DNA of 64,000 nucleotides, from contig NZ_CP135921.1 of NCBI RefSeq assembly GCF_032397745.1, positions 5,568,501 through 5,632,500 of the forward strand, given 5' to 3'. The position numbers and the translations under genes are program-made. The first letter of the stretch is position 1. The number at the start of each line of letters is the position of its first letter. The notes below the pieces were generated by a model, which did not search any database, was not told the DNA's origin, and saw only the letters and a program-made list of their open reading frames with translations. This document shows positions 16,785 to 26,211 of the stretch, piece by piece. Origin of the DNA: Bradyrhizobium prioriisuperbiae. Its GTDB lineage: Bacteria; Pseudomonadota; Alphaproteobacteria; Rhizobiales; Xanthobacteraceae.

Positions 16785-17777
16785 TCAGGTGCCTTGGGTT
16801 TCGCCGGCCCGCAGCGCATGCACCGAGAACATGTTGTCCGCGTCGGTCCATGACTCGAGTGGGGTCCAGCCGGAGCCGCGCGCCAGTGCGCCGAAGCGGT
16901 CCGTGCTGTATTTGTAACTGTTCTCGGTGTGGATGCTTTCACCGGCGCGGAACGTGATGCTGCGCCCGAGCAGTCGCACGGTCTGCGCCCTGCGGCTGAT
17001 CAGATGCATTTCGATGCGATAGCGCTCGCGATTGTAGATCGATCGGTGGGTAAAGCCGGAGAGGTCGAAATTGGCGCCGAGCTCGCGGTTGATGCGCACC
17101 AGCAGATTGAGGTTGAAGCGTGCAGTGACGCCGGCCGCGTCGTTGTAGGCGGCGCGCAACACCGCCTCGTCCTTTTCCAGGTCGATGCCGATGATCAAAA
17201 GCGCGCCGTCGCCGAGAATGGCGCGGGCGCTGCGCAGGAAGGCGCAGGCTTCGTGCGGCTCGAAATTGCCGAGCGTGGAGCCCGGAAAGAAGCCGACCTT
17301 CGGCATCGCCTTGACGTCATCGGGCAGGTCGAACGGCGTGGTGAAGTCGGCGACCACCGGATGGATTTTCAGCCGCGGATAGTCGCGCCGCAGCTCGGCC
17401 GCCTGTCCGTTGAGGAAGTCCCCGGAAATATCCACCGGCACATAGGCGCCGAGCCGTGCACCAAGATCGTGTTGCTGCAGCAACAGGCGCACCTTGGTGG
17501 TGGCGCCGGCGCCGAATTCGATCAGTGCCGCGCCATCAGGAATGATGTCGGCGATCTCGCCGCCGCGGGCGCGCAGGATGCCGAGTTCGGTGCGCGTCGG
17601 ATAATACTCCGGCAGCACGGTGATCTGCTCGAACAGCTCCGACCCCGCGGCATCGTAGAAATACTTCGGCGATAGATATTTCGGTTGATGCGTCAGGCCC
17701 GCGATGACGTCGGTGGCGAACGCGCTTTCCTTCTCAAGGGGGCTGGCGACGGCCATCGCGCTGGAATGCATATTCAT
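16785..17777 (-). CDS. egtD: L-histidine N(alpha)-methyltransferase, ergothioneine biosynthesis
   Basis: 330 residues of the EgtD family: PKYLSPKYFYDAAGSELFEQIT near residues 32-53, YYPTRTE, SAM motif EFGAGATTK at 87-95, VPVDIS and GFFPGSTLGNF. It trimethylates histidine to hercynine with three SAM. The start has GGGAG upstream. It lies 141 bp downstream of egtB on the same strand, so the two act in one pathway: EgtD makes hercynine and EgtB adds sulfur. Confidence 0.93.
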   Translation of the reverse strand: MNMHSSAMAVASPLEKESAFATDVIAGLTHQPKYLSPKYFYDAAGSELFEQITVLPEYYPTRTELGILRARGGEIADIIPDGAALIEFGAGATTKVRLLLQQHDLGARLGAYVPVDISGDFLNGQAAELRRDYPRLKIHPVVADFTTPFDLPDDVKAMPKVGFFPGSTLGNFEPHEACAFLRSARAILGDGALLIIGIDLEKDEAVLRAAYNDAAGVTARFNLNLLVRINRELGANFDLSGFTHRSIYNRERYRIEMHLISRRAQTVRLLGRSITFRAGESIHTENSYKYSTDRFGALARGSGWTPLESWTDADNMFSVHALRAGETQGT

Positions 17778-17918
17778 CGGAGTCTCCCAAAAGGCGCGCC
17801 CGCGCCGTCATATTTTCTCGTAACGGTGTGCCAAAAAGTGTCAGCATGTTCTGCCAAAGGACATCGGCGCCGTTCTTTCCATCAAGCGCGTCTGCAACAT
17901 CATTTTCCGGATCGTGCT

Positions 17919-19202
17919 TTAAACGCTGTAATCGGCAAGCCGCAGTCCGGTGAATTGCCACCGGTGATGCGGATAGAAGAAGTTGCGATAGGTGACGCGG
18001 GTGTGTCCCTCAGGTGTCGCCAGCGATGATCCCCGCAGCACCAGCTGATTGACCATGAACTTGCCGTTGTATTCCCCGAGCGCGCCTTCGATGGCGCGAT
18101 AACCGGGGTAGGGAGCGTAGGCGCTGCGAGTCCATTGCCAGACGACGCCGAAAGCATCGTTGAGCTGACCGGCGCGGGCGGCGACCTCCCATTCCATCTC
18201 GGTCGGCAGGTGCCTGCCGGCCCAGCGCGCGTAAGCGTCGGCCTCGTAATAGCTGACATGGCAGACCGGGGCCTCCAAATCGACTGGCCGCAAGCCGCCG
18301 AGCGTCATGACCTGCCAGGCGCCGTCGATCTGCCGCCAGTGGCCGGGGGCGTCCCATTCCTCATTGGTGGCGGCGGCGAAGCCGTCCATCAGCCACAAGC
18401 TCGCCTTGCGGTAGCCGCCATCGGCCATGAAGGCCAGCCATTCGCGGTTGGTGACGAGGTTGCGCGCGAGCTTGACAGGTCCGACCAAAGCGCGGTGCGC
18501 CGGCTTTTCATTGTCGAAATGGAAGGTGTCGGCCTGGTGTCCGATGCTGTGGATGCCTTCGGTCAGCGTCACCTCGGCCTCGCCATCGCGATGTGTAGTC
18601 GGGAACGACCAATCGGTGTCGTAGGTCGGGGGGATCGGGTTGCAGGAGAAGGCATGCAGGATGTCGGTCAGCATCAATTCCTGATGCTGCTGCTCGTGAT
18701 TGAAGCCGACTTCCATCAAGGGCGCGACTGTCTCCAGCGTGGCCTTATCGGCGCTTTCGAGAAAACGCACCACGGCGGTGTCGACATGGCGCCGGTAGGC
18801 GGTCACGTCGTCGGCCGAGGGGCGGGTCAGCAGCCCGCGATGGTTGCGGGCATGGCGGGGCCCAGCGGAGACGTAATAGGAATTGAACAGGAAGGCGTAG
18901 TCCGGATGAAACGGGGTGTATCCGGGGACGTGCTCGCCCAGCAGGAATTGCTCGAAGAACCAGGTGGTGTGGGCCCGGTGCCATTTCGCCGGGCTGGCGT
19001 CGGGCATGGACTGCACCCCCTGGTCCTCGGCGGACAGGGGGGCGGCCCGGCGTTCGGTCTCATCCCGGACGGTCTGGAAGGCGCATACCAGATCCCCGGC
19101 GGGGCCTGCCAGCTCCCCGGCGGGGCCGGCGCGCAATTTGGACGGGATTTGGGCGGGAGAGGCGACCTGGGAGGTGGCGGCGGTCGAGGCTGCTTTCGTC
19201 AC
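17919..19202 (-). CDS. egtB: Ergothioneine biosynthesis sulfoxide synthase EgtB
   Basis: 427 residues from GTG at 19202, chosen because GGAG lies six bases upstream; a TTG four codons earlier is the alternative. N-terminal DinB-like domain supplies the three-histidine iron site: RAHTTW (H78) and HEQQH (H169, H173). The C-terminal FGE-sulfatase-like domain includes LARNLVTNREWLAFMADGGY, CHVSYYEADAYARWAG, LPTEMEWEVAAR and a final GLRLADY. It joins hercynine to a cysteine-containing thiol with O2. The acceptor (gamma-glutamylcysteine or cysteine) cannot be set from sequence alone; no egtA, egtC or egtE gene lies in this window. Confidence 0.92.
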   Translation of the reverse strand: MTKAASTAATSQVASPAQIPSKLRAGPAGELAGPAGDLVCAFQTVRDETERRAAPLSAEDQGVQSMPDASPAKWHRAHTTWFFEQFLLGEHVPGYTPFHPDYAFLFNSYYVSAGPRHARNHRGLLTRPSADDVTAYRRHVDTAVVRFLESADKATLETVAPLMEVGFNHEQQHQELMLTDILHAFSCNPIPPTYDTDWSFPTTHRDGEAEVTLTEGIHSIGHQADTFHFDNEKPAHRALVGPVKLARNLVTNREWLAFMADGGYRKASLWLMDGFAAATNEEWDAPGHWRQIDGAWQVMTLGGLRPVDLEAPVCHVSYYEADAYARWAGRHLPTEMEWEVAARAGQLNDAFGVVWQWTRSAYAPYPGYRAIEGALGEYNGKFMVNQLVLRGSSLATPEGHTRVTYRNFFYPHHRWQFTGLRLADYSV

Positions 19203-19437
19203 GCAGAACTCCAATTTGGGAGAAGAACGTCGCTGTTCAGGATCGGTTCCGCAGAATAGCGTCCCGAGAGATAGGGGCGCCTCGTGAACAAAAACAGGGG
19301 GAGACCCCCATGATGGCCATACGTGGGAGCTATGCCAGCTGTTACCGCCCCGAAATTTGTTTGGGATGCAAAGGCGTTTCGGCTACATATATGGTCATGA
19401 GCCAGGCCGGTTCGCCCCGGCGTACAAGGACCAGACC

Positions 19438-19773
19438 ATGAGCATCGAGCAATTCATTGAGAACGAAGTGAAGTCGAACGACGTTGTGCTGTTCATGAAG
19501 GGCACGCCGCAATTTCCGCAGTGCGGTTTCTCGGGGCAGGTGGTCCAGATCCTCGACCACGTCGGCGTCGCCTACAAGGGTCTCAACGTGCTCGAATCGG
19601 CCGAACTGCGCGACGGCATCAAGACCTTTTCGAACTGGCCGACCATCCCGCAGCTCTACGTCAAGGGTGAGTTCGTCGGCGGTTGCGACATCATCCGCGA
19701 GATGTTCCAGGCCGGTGAATTGCAGCAGCTGTTCGCCGACAAGGGTCTGCCGGTCCATCAGCCCGCCAACTAA
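19438..19773 (+). CDS. grxD: Monothiol glutaredoxin, Grx4 family
   Basis: 111 residues starting [11 protein letters not shown] with the signature CGFS at residues 29-32, [11 protein letters not shown], then [19 protein letters not shown] for glutathione binding. Such proteins bind a glutathione-ligated 2Fe-2S cluster and hand it on or form heterodimers with BolA. The start has AAGGA upstream; longer in-frame starts lack one. Divergent from egtB (235 bp between). Confidence 0.95.
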   Translation: MSIEQFIENEVKSNDVVLFMKGTPQFPQCGFSGQVVQILDHVGVAYKGLNVLESAELRDGIKTFSNWPTIPQLYVKGEFVGGCDIIREMFQAGELQQLFADKGLPVHQPAN

Positions 19774-20092
19774 GCCTCTCCCGGCGTTTTCCCGATATGA
19801 CCGGGCTGCAGTCTCGTACTGCGGCTCGGATTTGTTTGACCAGAACGTTGCCGACCAAGGCATGAATCTCTCCTGCCGCGCGGGGTGTGCGGCATCGCCG
19901 TTGTGCAACGGAAGGGTGTGAGTGGCTTGGTGAAAGTTGCTCGCTGACCAGCTGACGATCCCCGGCGGACGTTTCCCTCGCACCCTGCGTGCAGTTGTTC
20001 GGATCCACGGCGCGGCCGTCTTGTTCTGTCATTGATCCCCGATACACTCTGCGCTCAATTCGGGCCCAAAATCCGAATCGGGGGGAGATCAG
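19774..20092. other. 319-bp intergenic region, no gene seen
   Basis: Separates grxD from the first serine hydrolase. No convincing reading frame with a ribosome site was found. Near its end there is a GC-rich segment with partial dyad (TTCGGGCCC ... ATCCGAAT) just before the GGGGGGAG ribosome site of the hydrolase, possibly part of its leader. Confidence 0.5.
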
Positions 20093-21388
20093 ATGACATT
20101 GCTGCGTAAATGCCTGCTGCCATTGGCGGTGGCCATCGCCGTTGCAACCTCGGTGTCCGCGACGTCGGCATTCGCCGATAGTCTCGCTCGCAACACCAGT
20201 CCCGAGGCTGCGGGTCTCTCGCGCGAGCGGCTCGGCCGGATCGGCACCTATCTCAAGAACGAAATCGCCACCAACAAGATTCCCGGCGCGATCATGCTGA
20301 TCCAGCGCAAGGGCAAGCTCGCCTATTTCGAGGCGTTCGGGGTGCGCGATCCCGCGACCAAGGCGCCGATGACGGCGAACAGCATTTTCCGCATCTACTC
20401 GATGTCGAAGCCAATCACCACGGTCGCAGCGATGATGCTGGTCGAGGAGGGCAAGCTCTCGCTCGACGAGCAGCTCGGAAAATACATTCCCGCCTTCGCC
20501 AATGTGAAGGTCGGGGTGGAAAAGAAGGGTGAGGACGGCAAGCCCGTGCTCGATCTGGTGGCGCCGACCCGGCCCATCATCATCCAGGACCTGATGCGGC
20601 ACACCTCCGGCATCACCTACGGCTTTTTCGGCGAGGGCCTGGTCAAGAAGATGTATGTCGACGCCCACGTGTTCGCGGGAGATGTCGACAATGCGGAGTT
20701 CGCCGAGCGCATCGCCAAGCTGCCGCTGGCCTATCAGCCCGGCTCCACCTGGGACTATAGCCATTCGACCGACATCCTTGGGCGGGTGGTTGAAGTGGTG
20801 TCAGGCAAATCGCTGTATCAATTCGAGAAGGAACGCATCTTCGATCCGCTCGGCATGAAGGACACGAGTTACTATGTCACCGACAAGGCCAAGCAGCCGC
20901 TGGTGGCCGAACCGTTTCCGAACGACCGCCACATCGGCAACGATGCCGACATGAACGATCCGCGCGTGCCGCAGAAGTGGGAATCCGGCGGCGGCGGTCT
21001 GGTCTCGACCATCGGTGATTATGCGCGTTTCACCCAGATGTTGCTCAATGGCGGCAGCCTGGACGGTAAGCGTTATCTCAGCCCGAAAACCATCGCCTTC
21101 ATGAGCGCCAACCACATCGGGCCGGCAGCCAGCATTGTGCCGGGGCCATATTATTTGCCAGGGCCGGGGTTTGGCTTCGGTCTCGGCTTTGCGGTGCGCA
21201 CCGAAGCCGGCGTCAGCGCCGTGCCGGGCACGGTCGGCGAGATCAATTGGTCCGGCGCCGGCGGCACCACCTTCTGGATCGACCCGAAGGAGGAGATGTT
21301 CGTGGTGTTCATGTCCCAGACCGTGGCGCAGCGGACCCGGCTGCGGGTAGCGCTGAAGAATTTGGTGTATGGGGCGTTCGAGAAATAA
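20093..21388 (+). CDS. Secreted beta-lactamase-family serine hydrolase, paralog 1
   Basis: 431 residues with a signal peptide cleaved near SAFA-DS (residue 28). Serine beta-lactamase / family VIII esterase fold: catalytic SMSK at 103-106 (S103, K106), second motif YSH at 222-224, and late [11 protein letters not shown] and GGTTFWIDP segments. Probably an exported esterase or peptidase rather than a true class C lactamase, since the usual KTG triad is not evident. Strong GGGGGGAG ribosome site. First of three tandem same-strand paralogs spanning 20.1-24.1 kb; likely regulated together. Confidence 0.88.
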   Translation: MTLLRKCLLPLAVAIAVATSVSATSAFADSLARNTSPEAAGLSRERLGRIGTYLKNEIATNKIPGAIMLIQRKGKLAYFEAFGVRDPATKAPMTANSIFRIYSMSKPITTVAAMMLVEEGKLSLDEQLGKYIPAFANVKVGVEKKGEDGKPVLDLVAPTRPIIIQDLMRHTSGITYGFFGEGLVKKMYVDAHVFAGDVDNAEFAERIAKLPLAYQPGSTWDYSHSTDILGRVVEVVSGKSLYQFEKERIFDPLGMKDTSYYVTDKAKQPLVAEPFPNDRHIGNDADMNDPRVPQKWESGGGGLVSTIGDYARFTQMLLNGGSLDGKRYLSPKTIAFMSANHIGPAASIVPGPYYLPGPGFGFGLGFAVRTEAGVSAVPGTVGEINWSGAGGTTFWIDPKEEMFVVFMSQTVAQRTRLRVALKNLVYGAFEK

Positions 21389-21434
21389 TGCCGGACGAGC
21401 GTCTTTTTTCCATCGTGCGACGGTGGATGTTTTG

Positions 21435-22706
21435 GTGAGTAAGACTAGCCGACACCGACACCCTGCGGCCTGGATTGCCGCCGTGCTGTCTTTCGCTCTC
21501 TTCTCCGCCGTCGTCGGCTTTACGGCCGCTGCAGAAGCAAGCGATCTGAAGCTGTCGCCATCACGCCTCGATCGCATCACCTCCTTCTTCAACAACGAGG
21601 TCGCCAGCAAAAAAATTCCCGGCGCCATCGTGCTGATCCAGCGCCACGGCCGTCCCGCCTATTTCAAGACCTTCGGCGTGCGCGATGTCATGACCATGCG
21701 GCCGATGACCTCGGACACGATCTTTCGTCTCTATTCGATGTCGAAGCCGATCACCGCGGTGGCGGCGATGACGCTGGTCGAGGAGGGCAAACTCTCTCTG
21801 ACCGATCCGGTGTCGAAATACATTCCCTCGTTCGCCGACATGAAGGTCGGCGTCGCGCGGGATGTGCCTGGCGGCAAACCGGTGCTGGATCTGGTGCCGG
21901 CCGAGCGTCCCATCACCATCCAGGATCTGCTGCGGCATACCTCCGGCCTTGTCTACGACTACGTCGTGTTCGACCCGCTCAAGCAGGTTCACATCGATGC
22001 CAACGTGCTGGCCGGGGATTTCGACAATGCCGAATTCGCCGACCGCCTTGCCAAGCTGCCGCTGGCCTATCAGCCCGGCACCACCTGGGCCTACGGCTAT
22101 TCCTTCGATGTGCTGGCGCGGGTGATCGAGGTGGTGTCGGGCAAATCGCTGCGGCAGTTCGAATACGAACACTTGTTCGGACCGCTCGGCATGACCGGCA
22201 CCGGCTTCTATGTCACGCGGCCGGACCAGCAGGACAAAGTGGCGGAGCCGCTGCCGAGCGATCCGGTGCGCGAGAATCCAAGGATCCGCAAGCGCTGGGA
22301 ATCCGGCGGCAGCGGCATGGTATCGACCACTGCGGACCTCGCGCGTTTCTTCCAGATGCTGCTCAATGGCGGCATGCTCGAAGGCAAGCGTTTTCTTAGC
22401 CCCAAGACGGTCGAGCTGATGCTGGCGGACAGCATCGGGCCTGCGGCCGGCGTCAAGCCGTGGTTGTATTATTATCCCGGCGCGGGCTTCGGGTTTGGCC
22501 TCGGCTTCGCGGTGCGGACGGAGGCCGGCGTCAGCCCCTGGGCGGGCTCGATCGGGCAGGTCGACTGGGGTGGTGCGGCCGGGACCTATTTCTGGATCGA
22601 CCGGGAAGAAGACATGCTGGTTCTGTTGATGGTGCAGACGCCGACCGAGCGGGGGCGCATCGAGTCCGCGCTCAAGAACCTGGTCTACGGCGCGTTCGAA
22701 AAATAA
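21435..22706 (+). CDS. Secreted beta-lactamase-family serine hydrolase, paralog 2
   Basis: 423 residues from GTG at 21435 (GGTGGA about eight bases upstream; the frame is open further back, overlapping the previous gene). N-terminal hydrophobic leader AWIAAVLSFALFSAVVGF followed by AEAS. Same motifs as its neighbours: [13 protein letters not shown] (SxxK), AYGYSFD at the tyrosine motif, [16 protein letters not shown] and YFWIDREEDM. It lacks the [14 protein letters not shown] segment seen in paralogs 1 and 3, having LVYDYVVFDPLKQ instead. It starts 46 bp after paralog 1. Confidence 0.86.
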   Translation: MSKTSRHRHPAAWIAAVLSFALFSAVVGFTAAAEASDLKLSPSRLDRITSFFNNEVASKKIPGAIVLIQRHGRPAYFKTFGVRDVMTMRPMTSDTIFRLYSMSKPITAVAAMTLVEEGKLSLTDPVSKYIPSFADMKVGVARDVPGGKPVLDLVPAERPITIQDLLRHTSGLVYDYVVFDPLKQVHIDANVLAGDFDNAEFADRLAKLPLAYQPGTTWAYGYSFDVLARVIEVVSGKSLRQFEYEHLFGPLGMTGTGFYVTRPDQQDKVAEPLPSDPVRENPRIRKRWESGGSGMVSTTADLARFFQMLLNGGMLEGKRFLSPKTVELMLADSIGPAAGVKPWLYYYPGAGFGFGLGFAVRTEAGVSPWAGSIGQVDWGGAAGTYFWIDREEDMLVLLMVQTPTERGRIESALKNLVYGAFEK

Positions 22707-22815
22707 TCTCGCAGCGCATCATCCGGCATGGTGCTTGCACCGCTTGAGCGGGCCGTTATCCTCGCCCTCAAGCGAGAGGTTTGGTCATCCACTTTGTTTC
22801 AGAGGATTGCAGCGC

Positions 22816-24102
22816 ATGATGATTGGCAACGGCGTGGGATTGCTTCGAACCGCTGTTGCCCTGCTGGCATCGCTTGCATTTTCGGCGAGCAGTGCTATGG
22901 CCGAGACCCCGACACGGTTGCGTGAGTCCAGCTTCGCGCCGGCCGGCCTGGACAAGATCAGCGCATATTTCGACAACGAGGTTGCAACCGACAAGATCCC
23001 GGGCGCGGTTGTGCTGATCCAGCGGCGGGGCAAGCCGGTCTATTTCAAGAGCTTCGGTGTCCGCGATGTCGCGACTAAAATCCCGATGTCGCCGGATACC
23101 ATCTTCCGCATCTTCTCGATGTCGAAACCGATTACGGCGGTCACCACCATGATGCTGATCGACCAGGGCAAGATCAAGCTGGACGATCCGTTGTCGAAAT
23201 ACATTCCTTCCTTCGCAAATGTCAAAGTCGGCGTCGAGGTCAAGGGTGCTGACGGCACACCGAAGCTCGATCTGGTGCCGCCGGACCGGCCCATTACCAT
23301 CGCCGACATGCTGCGGCAGTCGTCCGGCATCACCTACGGTTTCTACGGCGATGGTTTGGTGCGCAAGGCGTACAAGGCCGCGGATCTGTTCGCTGCCCCT
23401 CTGGACAACGCCGAGTTCGCCGAGCGCATTGCCAAATTGCCGCTCGAAGTGCAGCCGGGTTCGATTTGGGACTACGGGCATTCGATGGATGTGATGGGGC
23501 GCGTCATCGAGGTGGTGACGGGCAAGTCGCTGTACCGCACCGAGAAGGAGATGCTGTTCGATCCGCTCGGCATGACGGACACGGCATTTTATGTGTCGGA
23601 GCCGGATAAATTTCCGCTGATTGCCGAGCCGCTGCCGAACGACAAGACGTTCGTGGCGGCGATGGAGCGCGATATCCATGTCCCGACGATGTGGGAGGCG
23701 GGCGGCAGCGGCATGGTGTCGACCGCACTGGATTATGCCCGCTTTGCCCAGATGCTGCTCAACGGCGGCAGCCTTGACGGCAAGCGCTATCTCAGCGAGC
23801 CGATCTTCAAGGCCATGACCTCGAACCAGCTTGCGCCCGTCTCGGAGGTGCGCAAGGGGCCGTATTATTTCCCCGGCGACGGCTTCAGTTATGGCTACGG
23901 TTTCGGCGTGCGTGTCGAGCCCGGCGACAATAGTCCGCCGGGATCGATCGGCGAGTTCAAATGGGACGGCGCCGGCGGCACCTATTTCTTCGTCGATCCG
24001 GTGCACGACATGTTCGTGGTGTTCATGGTGCAGACCCCATCCCAGCGCGGCCGCATCCAGAGCGAGCTGAAGAAGCTGATTTATGATGCGCTGGAGCCGT
24101 AG
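22816..24102 (+). CDS. Secreted beta-lactamase-family serine hydrolase, paralog 3
   Basis: 428 residues starting MMIGNGVGLLRTAVALLASLAF with a signal peptide ending SSAMA-ET. Catalytic FSMSKPITAVTTMM (SxxK), tyrosine motif YGHSMDVMG, and late SYGYGFGVRVEPGD and YFFVDPVHDMFVVFM. AGAGGATT precedes the ATG. All three paralogs share the phrases KIPGA-V/M-LIQR, GVRD and LxxYIPxFAxxKVGV, so they arose by tandem duplication. A palindromic repeat follows 14 bp after the stop. Confidence 0.87.
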   Translation: MMIGNGVGLLRTAVALLASLAFSASSAMAETPTRLRESSFAPAGLDKISAYFDNEVATDKIPGAVVLIQRRGKPVYFKSFGVRDVATKIPMSPDTIFRIFSMSKPITAVTTMMLIDQGKIKLDDPLSKYIPSFANVKVGVEVKGADGTPKLDLVPPDRPITIADMLRQSSGITYGFYGDGLVRKAYKAADLFAAPLDNAEFAERIAKLPLEVQPGSIWDYGHSMDVMGRVIEVVTGKSLYRTEKEMLFDPLGMTDTAFYVSEPDKFPLIAEPLPNDKTFVAAMERDIHVPTMWEAGGSGMVSTALDYARFAQMLLNGGSLDGKRYLSEPIFKAMTSNQLAPVSEVRKGPYYFPGDGFSYGYGFGVRVEPGDNSPPGSIGEFKWDGAGGTYFFVDPVHDMFVVFMVQTPSQRGRIQSELKKLIYDALEP

Positions 24103-24116
24103 ACGATGCTGGTTGC

Positions 24117-24196
24117 GTAGCCCGCATGAGCGCAGCGACATGCGGGGATGAGTCTCAACCTATGACCCCGGATGTCGCTGCGCTCATCCGGGCTAC
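24117..24196. repeat. Dispersed palindromic element, family 1, copy A
   Basis: An inverted repeat whose arms are each a GTAGCCCG-xATGAGCGCAGCGA unit with its own short hairpin (CCCGCATG ... CATGCGGG and CCGGATG ... CATCCGG). It lies between the 3' ends of two convergent genes. Related copies are at 29297-29362 and 38134-38242. It may act as a bidirectional terminator or mRNA-end stabiliser; it has no coding potential. Confidence 0.8.
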
Positions 24197-24205
24197 AACC
24201 TGCAA

Positions 24206-25273
24206 TCAAACTGCGCGCGCAACCTCGCGGATCAATCCGAGCGTTTCCTCGATCATCGCGCTGGTGACATCAAGATGGGTGCACGCGCGGATGCGCCCGC
24301 CCAACGTTGACATCAGAATGCCGTGCTGGCGCAGCGTCGTGATCAATCGTTGCGGCGGCAGACTTGCAGCCTTGGTGTCGAAGAACACCAGATTGGTGTC
24401 CGGGCTCTGCACCTGAAAGCCGGGGATCTGCGCCAGCCCGCTCGCCAGCAGTCGGGCGTTGTCGTGATCGTCCTTGAGCCGGTCAATGTGATGGTCGAGC
24501 GCGTACAGACATCCAGCAGCGGACAGGCCGGCCTGGCGCATCGATCCGCCGAGCCGCTGCTTCCAGCGCCAGGCCTCGCCGATGAACTCGCGCGAGCCCG
24601 CCAGGGCCGCGCCGAGCGGGGCGCCGAGGCCCTTGGTGAAGTCGAGCCACACCGTGTCCCAGCCCGCCGCCATGTCGTGGGCGGCGATGCCGGTGGCGAC
24701 GCAGGCGTTCATCAGCCGTGCGCCGTCGAGATGGGTCGCCAGCCCACTGGCCTTGGCGATGCGGGCGACCTCGTCGAGGTTGGTCTTCGGCCAGATCGTG
24801 CCGCCGCCAATATTGGCGGTCTGCTCGGCGCTGACCACGACCTGCCGCGGCGCGTAGCGCGAGGGCGTGCGCAGCGCCGCCGTCAGCGTCGCGCCGGAAA
24901 ATTGACCGCGTGGTCCCTGCAGCGGAAAGATCTGAAAGCCGCCCAGTGCCGCATGGGTGCCGCCTTCGCTGGTCAGCACGTGGGCCGTCTCGTGCGCCAG
25001 GATTTCGTCACCGGGACGGCAATGGGTGAGCAGGGCGACCACGTTGCACATGGTGCCGGACGGCAGGAACATCGCAGCCTCCTTGCCGAGCAGGGCAGCG
25101 ACACGGGCGCAGAGCGCGTTGACGGTGGGGTCGAGGCCGAACTGCTCGTCGCCGACTTCAGCGTCCGACATCGCCTTGCGCATCGCCACGGTCGGGCGGG
25201 TCTGGGTATCGGACAGCAGGTTGATGCGGATCGGCGGCAGGGAGGGATCGTGCGGGACGGGCGTATAGGCCAT
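24206..25273 (-). CDS. Low-specificity L-threonine aldolase family
   Basis: 355 residues from ATG at 25273 (GGTGAG upstream; a GTG four codons earlier at 25285 is possible). Fold-type I PLP enzyme: NLLSDTQTRPT, GDEQFGLDPTVNAL, HLDGARLMNA, and the PLP lysine in DFTKGLGAP. It cleaves threonine or allo-threonine to glycine and acetaldehyde. Convergent with the third serine hydrolase and separated from it by the palindromic element. Followed upstream by the rpsD terminator. Confidence 0.9.
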   Translation of the reverse strand: MAYTPVPHDPSLPPIRINLLSDTQTRPTVAMRKAMSDAEVGDEQFGLDPTVNALCARVAALLGKEAAMFLPSGTMCNVVALLTHCRPGDEILAHETAHVLTSEGGTHAALGGFQIFPLQGPRGQFSGATLTAALRTPSRYAPRQVVVSAEQTANIGGGTIWPKTNLDEVARIAKASGLATHLDGARLMNACVATGIAAHDMAAGWDTVWLDFTKGLGAPLGAALAGSREFIGEAWRWKQRLGGSMRQAGLSAAGCLYALDHHIDRLKDDHDNARLLASGLAQIPGFQVQSPDTNLVFFDTKAASLPPQRLITTLRQHGILMSTLGGRIRACTHLDVTSAMIEETLGLIREVARAV

Positions 25274-25322
25274 CTTGGAACTCACCGTGAAGGAGTGGTG
25301 AGTTTAGCTGTGATGGCGCAAT

Positions 25323-25352
25323 AAAAAAGGCCCCGGAAACCGGGGCCTTTTT
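25323..25352 (-). terminator. Rho-independent terminator of rpsD
   Basis: Stem GGCCCCGG / CCGGGGCC (25329-25336 / 25340-25347) with AAA loop, flanked by A5-6 and T5 tracts so it can work in both directions. It lies 19 bp after the rpsD stop. Confidence 0.85.
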
Positions 25353-25371
25353 CGAAGTCTCAAGTCCGCGC

Positions 25372-25989
25372 TTAGCGCGAATAGAATTCGACGATCAGAT
25401 GCGGCTCCATCTGCACCGGGAACGGCACTTCCGAAAGGCCCGGGATGCGCGCGATCTTGGCGACCTGCTTGCCGTGATCGACTTCGATGAAATCGGGCAC
25501 GTCGCGCTCGGCCAACTGGTTGGCTTCGAGCACCACGGTGAGCTGCTTCGAGGATTCCTTGACCTCGATCACGTCGCCGACCTTGACCTTGTAGCTCGCG
25601 ATGTTGACGCGCTTGCCGTTCACCTTGATGTGGCCGTGGTTGATGAACTGACGGGCCGCGAACATGGTGGCGACGAACTTCGAACGATACACCACGGTGT
25701 CGAGACGGCGCTCGAGCAGGCCAATCAGGTTCTCACCCGAGTCGCCCTTCAGACGGGTCGCCTCGACGTAGATGGCGTGGAACTGACGCTCGGAAATGTT
25801 GGCGTAGTAGCCCTTGAGCTTCTGCTTGGCGCGCAGCTGCACGCCGAAGTCGGAGAGCTTGCCCTTGCGGCGCTGGCCGTGCTGTCCCGGGCCGTATTCA
25901 CGCTTGTTGACCGGGCTCTTCGGACGGCCCCAGATGTTCTGGCCCATACGGCGGTCGATTTTGTACTTAGACTCACTGCGCTTTGTCAT
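25372..25989 (-). CDS. rpsD: 30S ribosomal protein S4
   Basis: 205 residues, the normal length. Begins [21 protein letters not shown], with the S4 core ([25 protein letters not shown]), and the S4 RNA-binding domain [30 protein letters not shown] interrupted only by standard family residues. Binds 16S rRNA early in 30S assembly. Start ATG at 25989 with GAGGA upstream; the frame is open for 29 more codons but these are not conserved. Single gene with its own terminator. Confidence 0.97.
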   Translation of the reverse strand: MTKRSESKYKIDRRMGQNIWGRPKSPVNKREYGPGQHGQRRKGKLSDFGVQLRAKQKLKGYYANISERQFHAIYVEATRLKGDSGENLIGLLERRLDTVVYRSKFVATMFAARQFINHGHIKVNGKRVNIASYKVKVGDVIEVKESSKQLTVVLEANQLAERDVPDFIEVDHGKQVAKIARIPGLSEVPFPVQMEPHLIVEFYSR

Positions 25990-26111
25990 CGCGTCCTCAT
26001 GATTGCGATTGAAGGTTGAGGATCGCGCCCTCCTGTGCACCGGGCAAAAAGCCCTGTGCCGACAGGCCTGCTCCAAAAGCTGATGGAGACGACCACGGGT
26101 CGCGAAACGCT

Positions 26112-26135
26112 TCGCGGGCCGAAATCGGCCCGCGA
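26112..26135. terminator. Hairpin between rpsD promoter region and AEC transporter 3' end
   Basis: Perfect 11-base arms TCGCGGGCCGA / TCGGCCCGCGA two bases apart. There is no clear U tract, so it is either a weak terminator for the AEC transporter or part of the rpsD leader. Confidence 0.45.
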
Positions 26136-26211
26136 GCAGGGGTGTTCTAGGTCAAAAGGGGTGGGGGGTCAACCGCCGGAGGGCCGGAAATCCGGCCGAA
26201 AATGGCTGAAA

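Noticed and set aside
20093..24102. Calling the three tandem hydrolases AmpC-type beta-lactamases
   Set aside because: The SxxK and tyrosine motifs are present, but the KTG motif is not evident and tandem triplication fits esterase-like family VIII proteins better.
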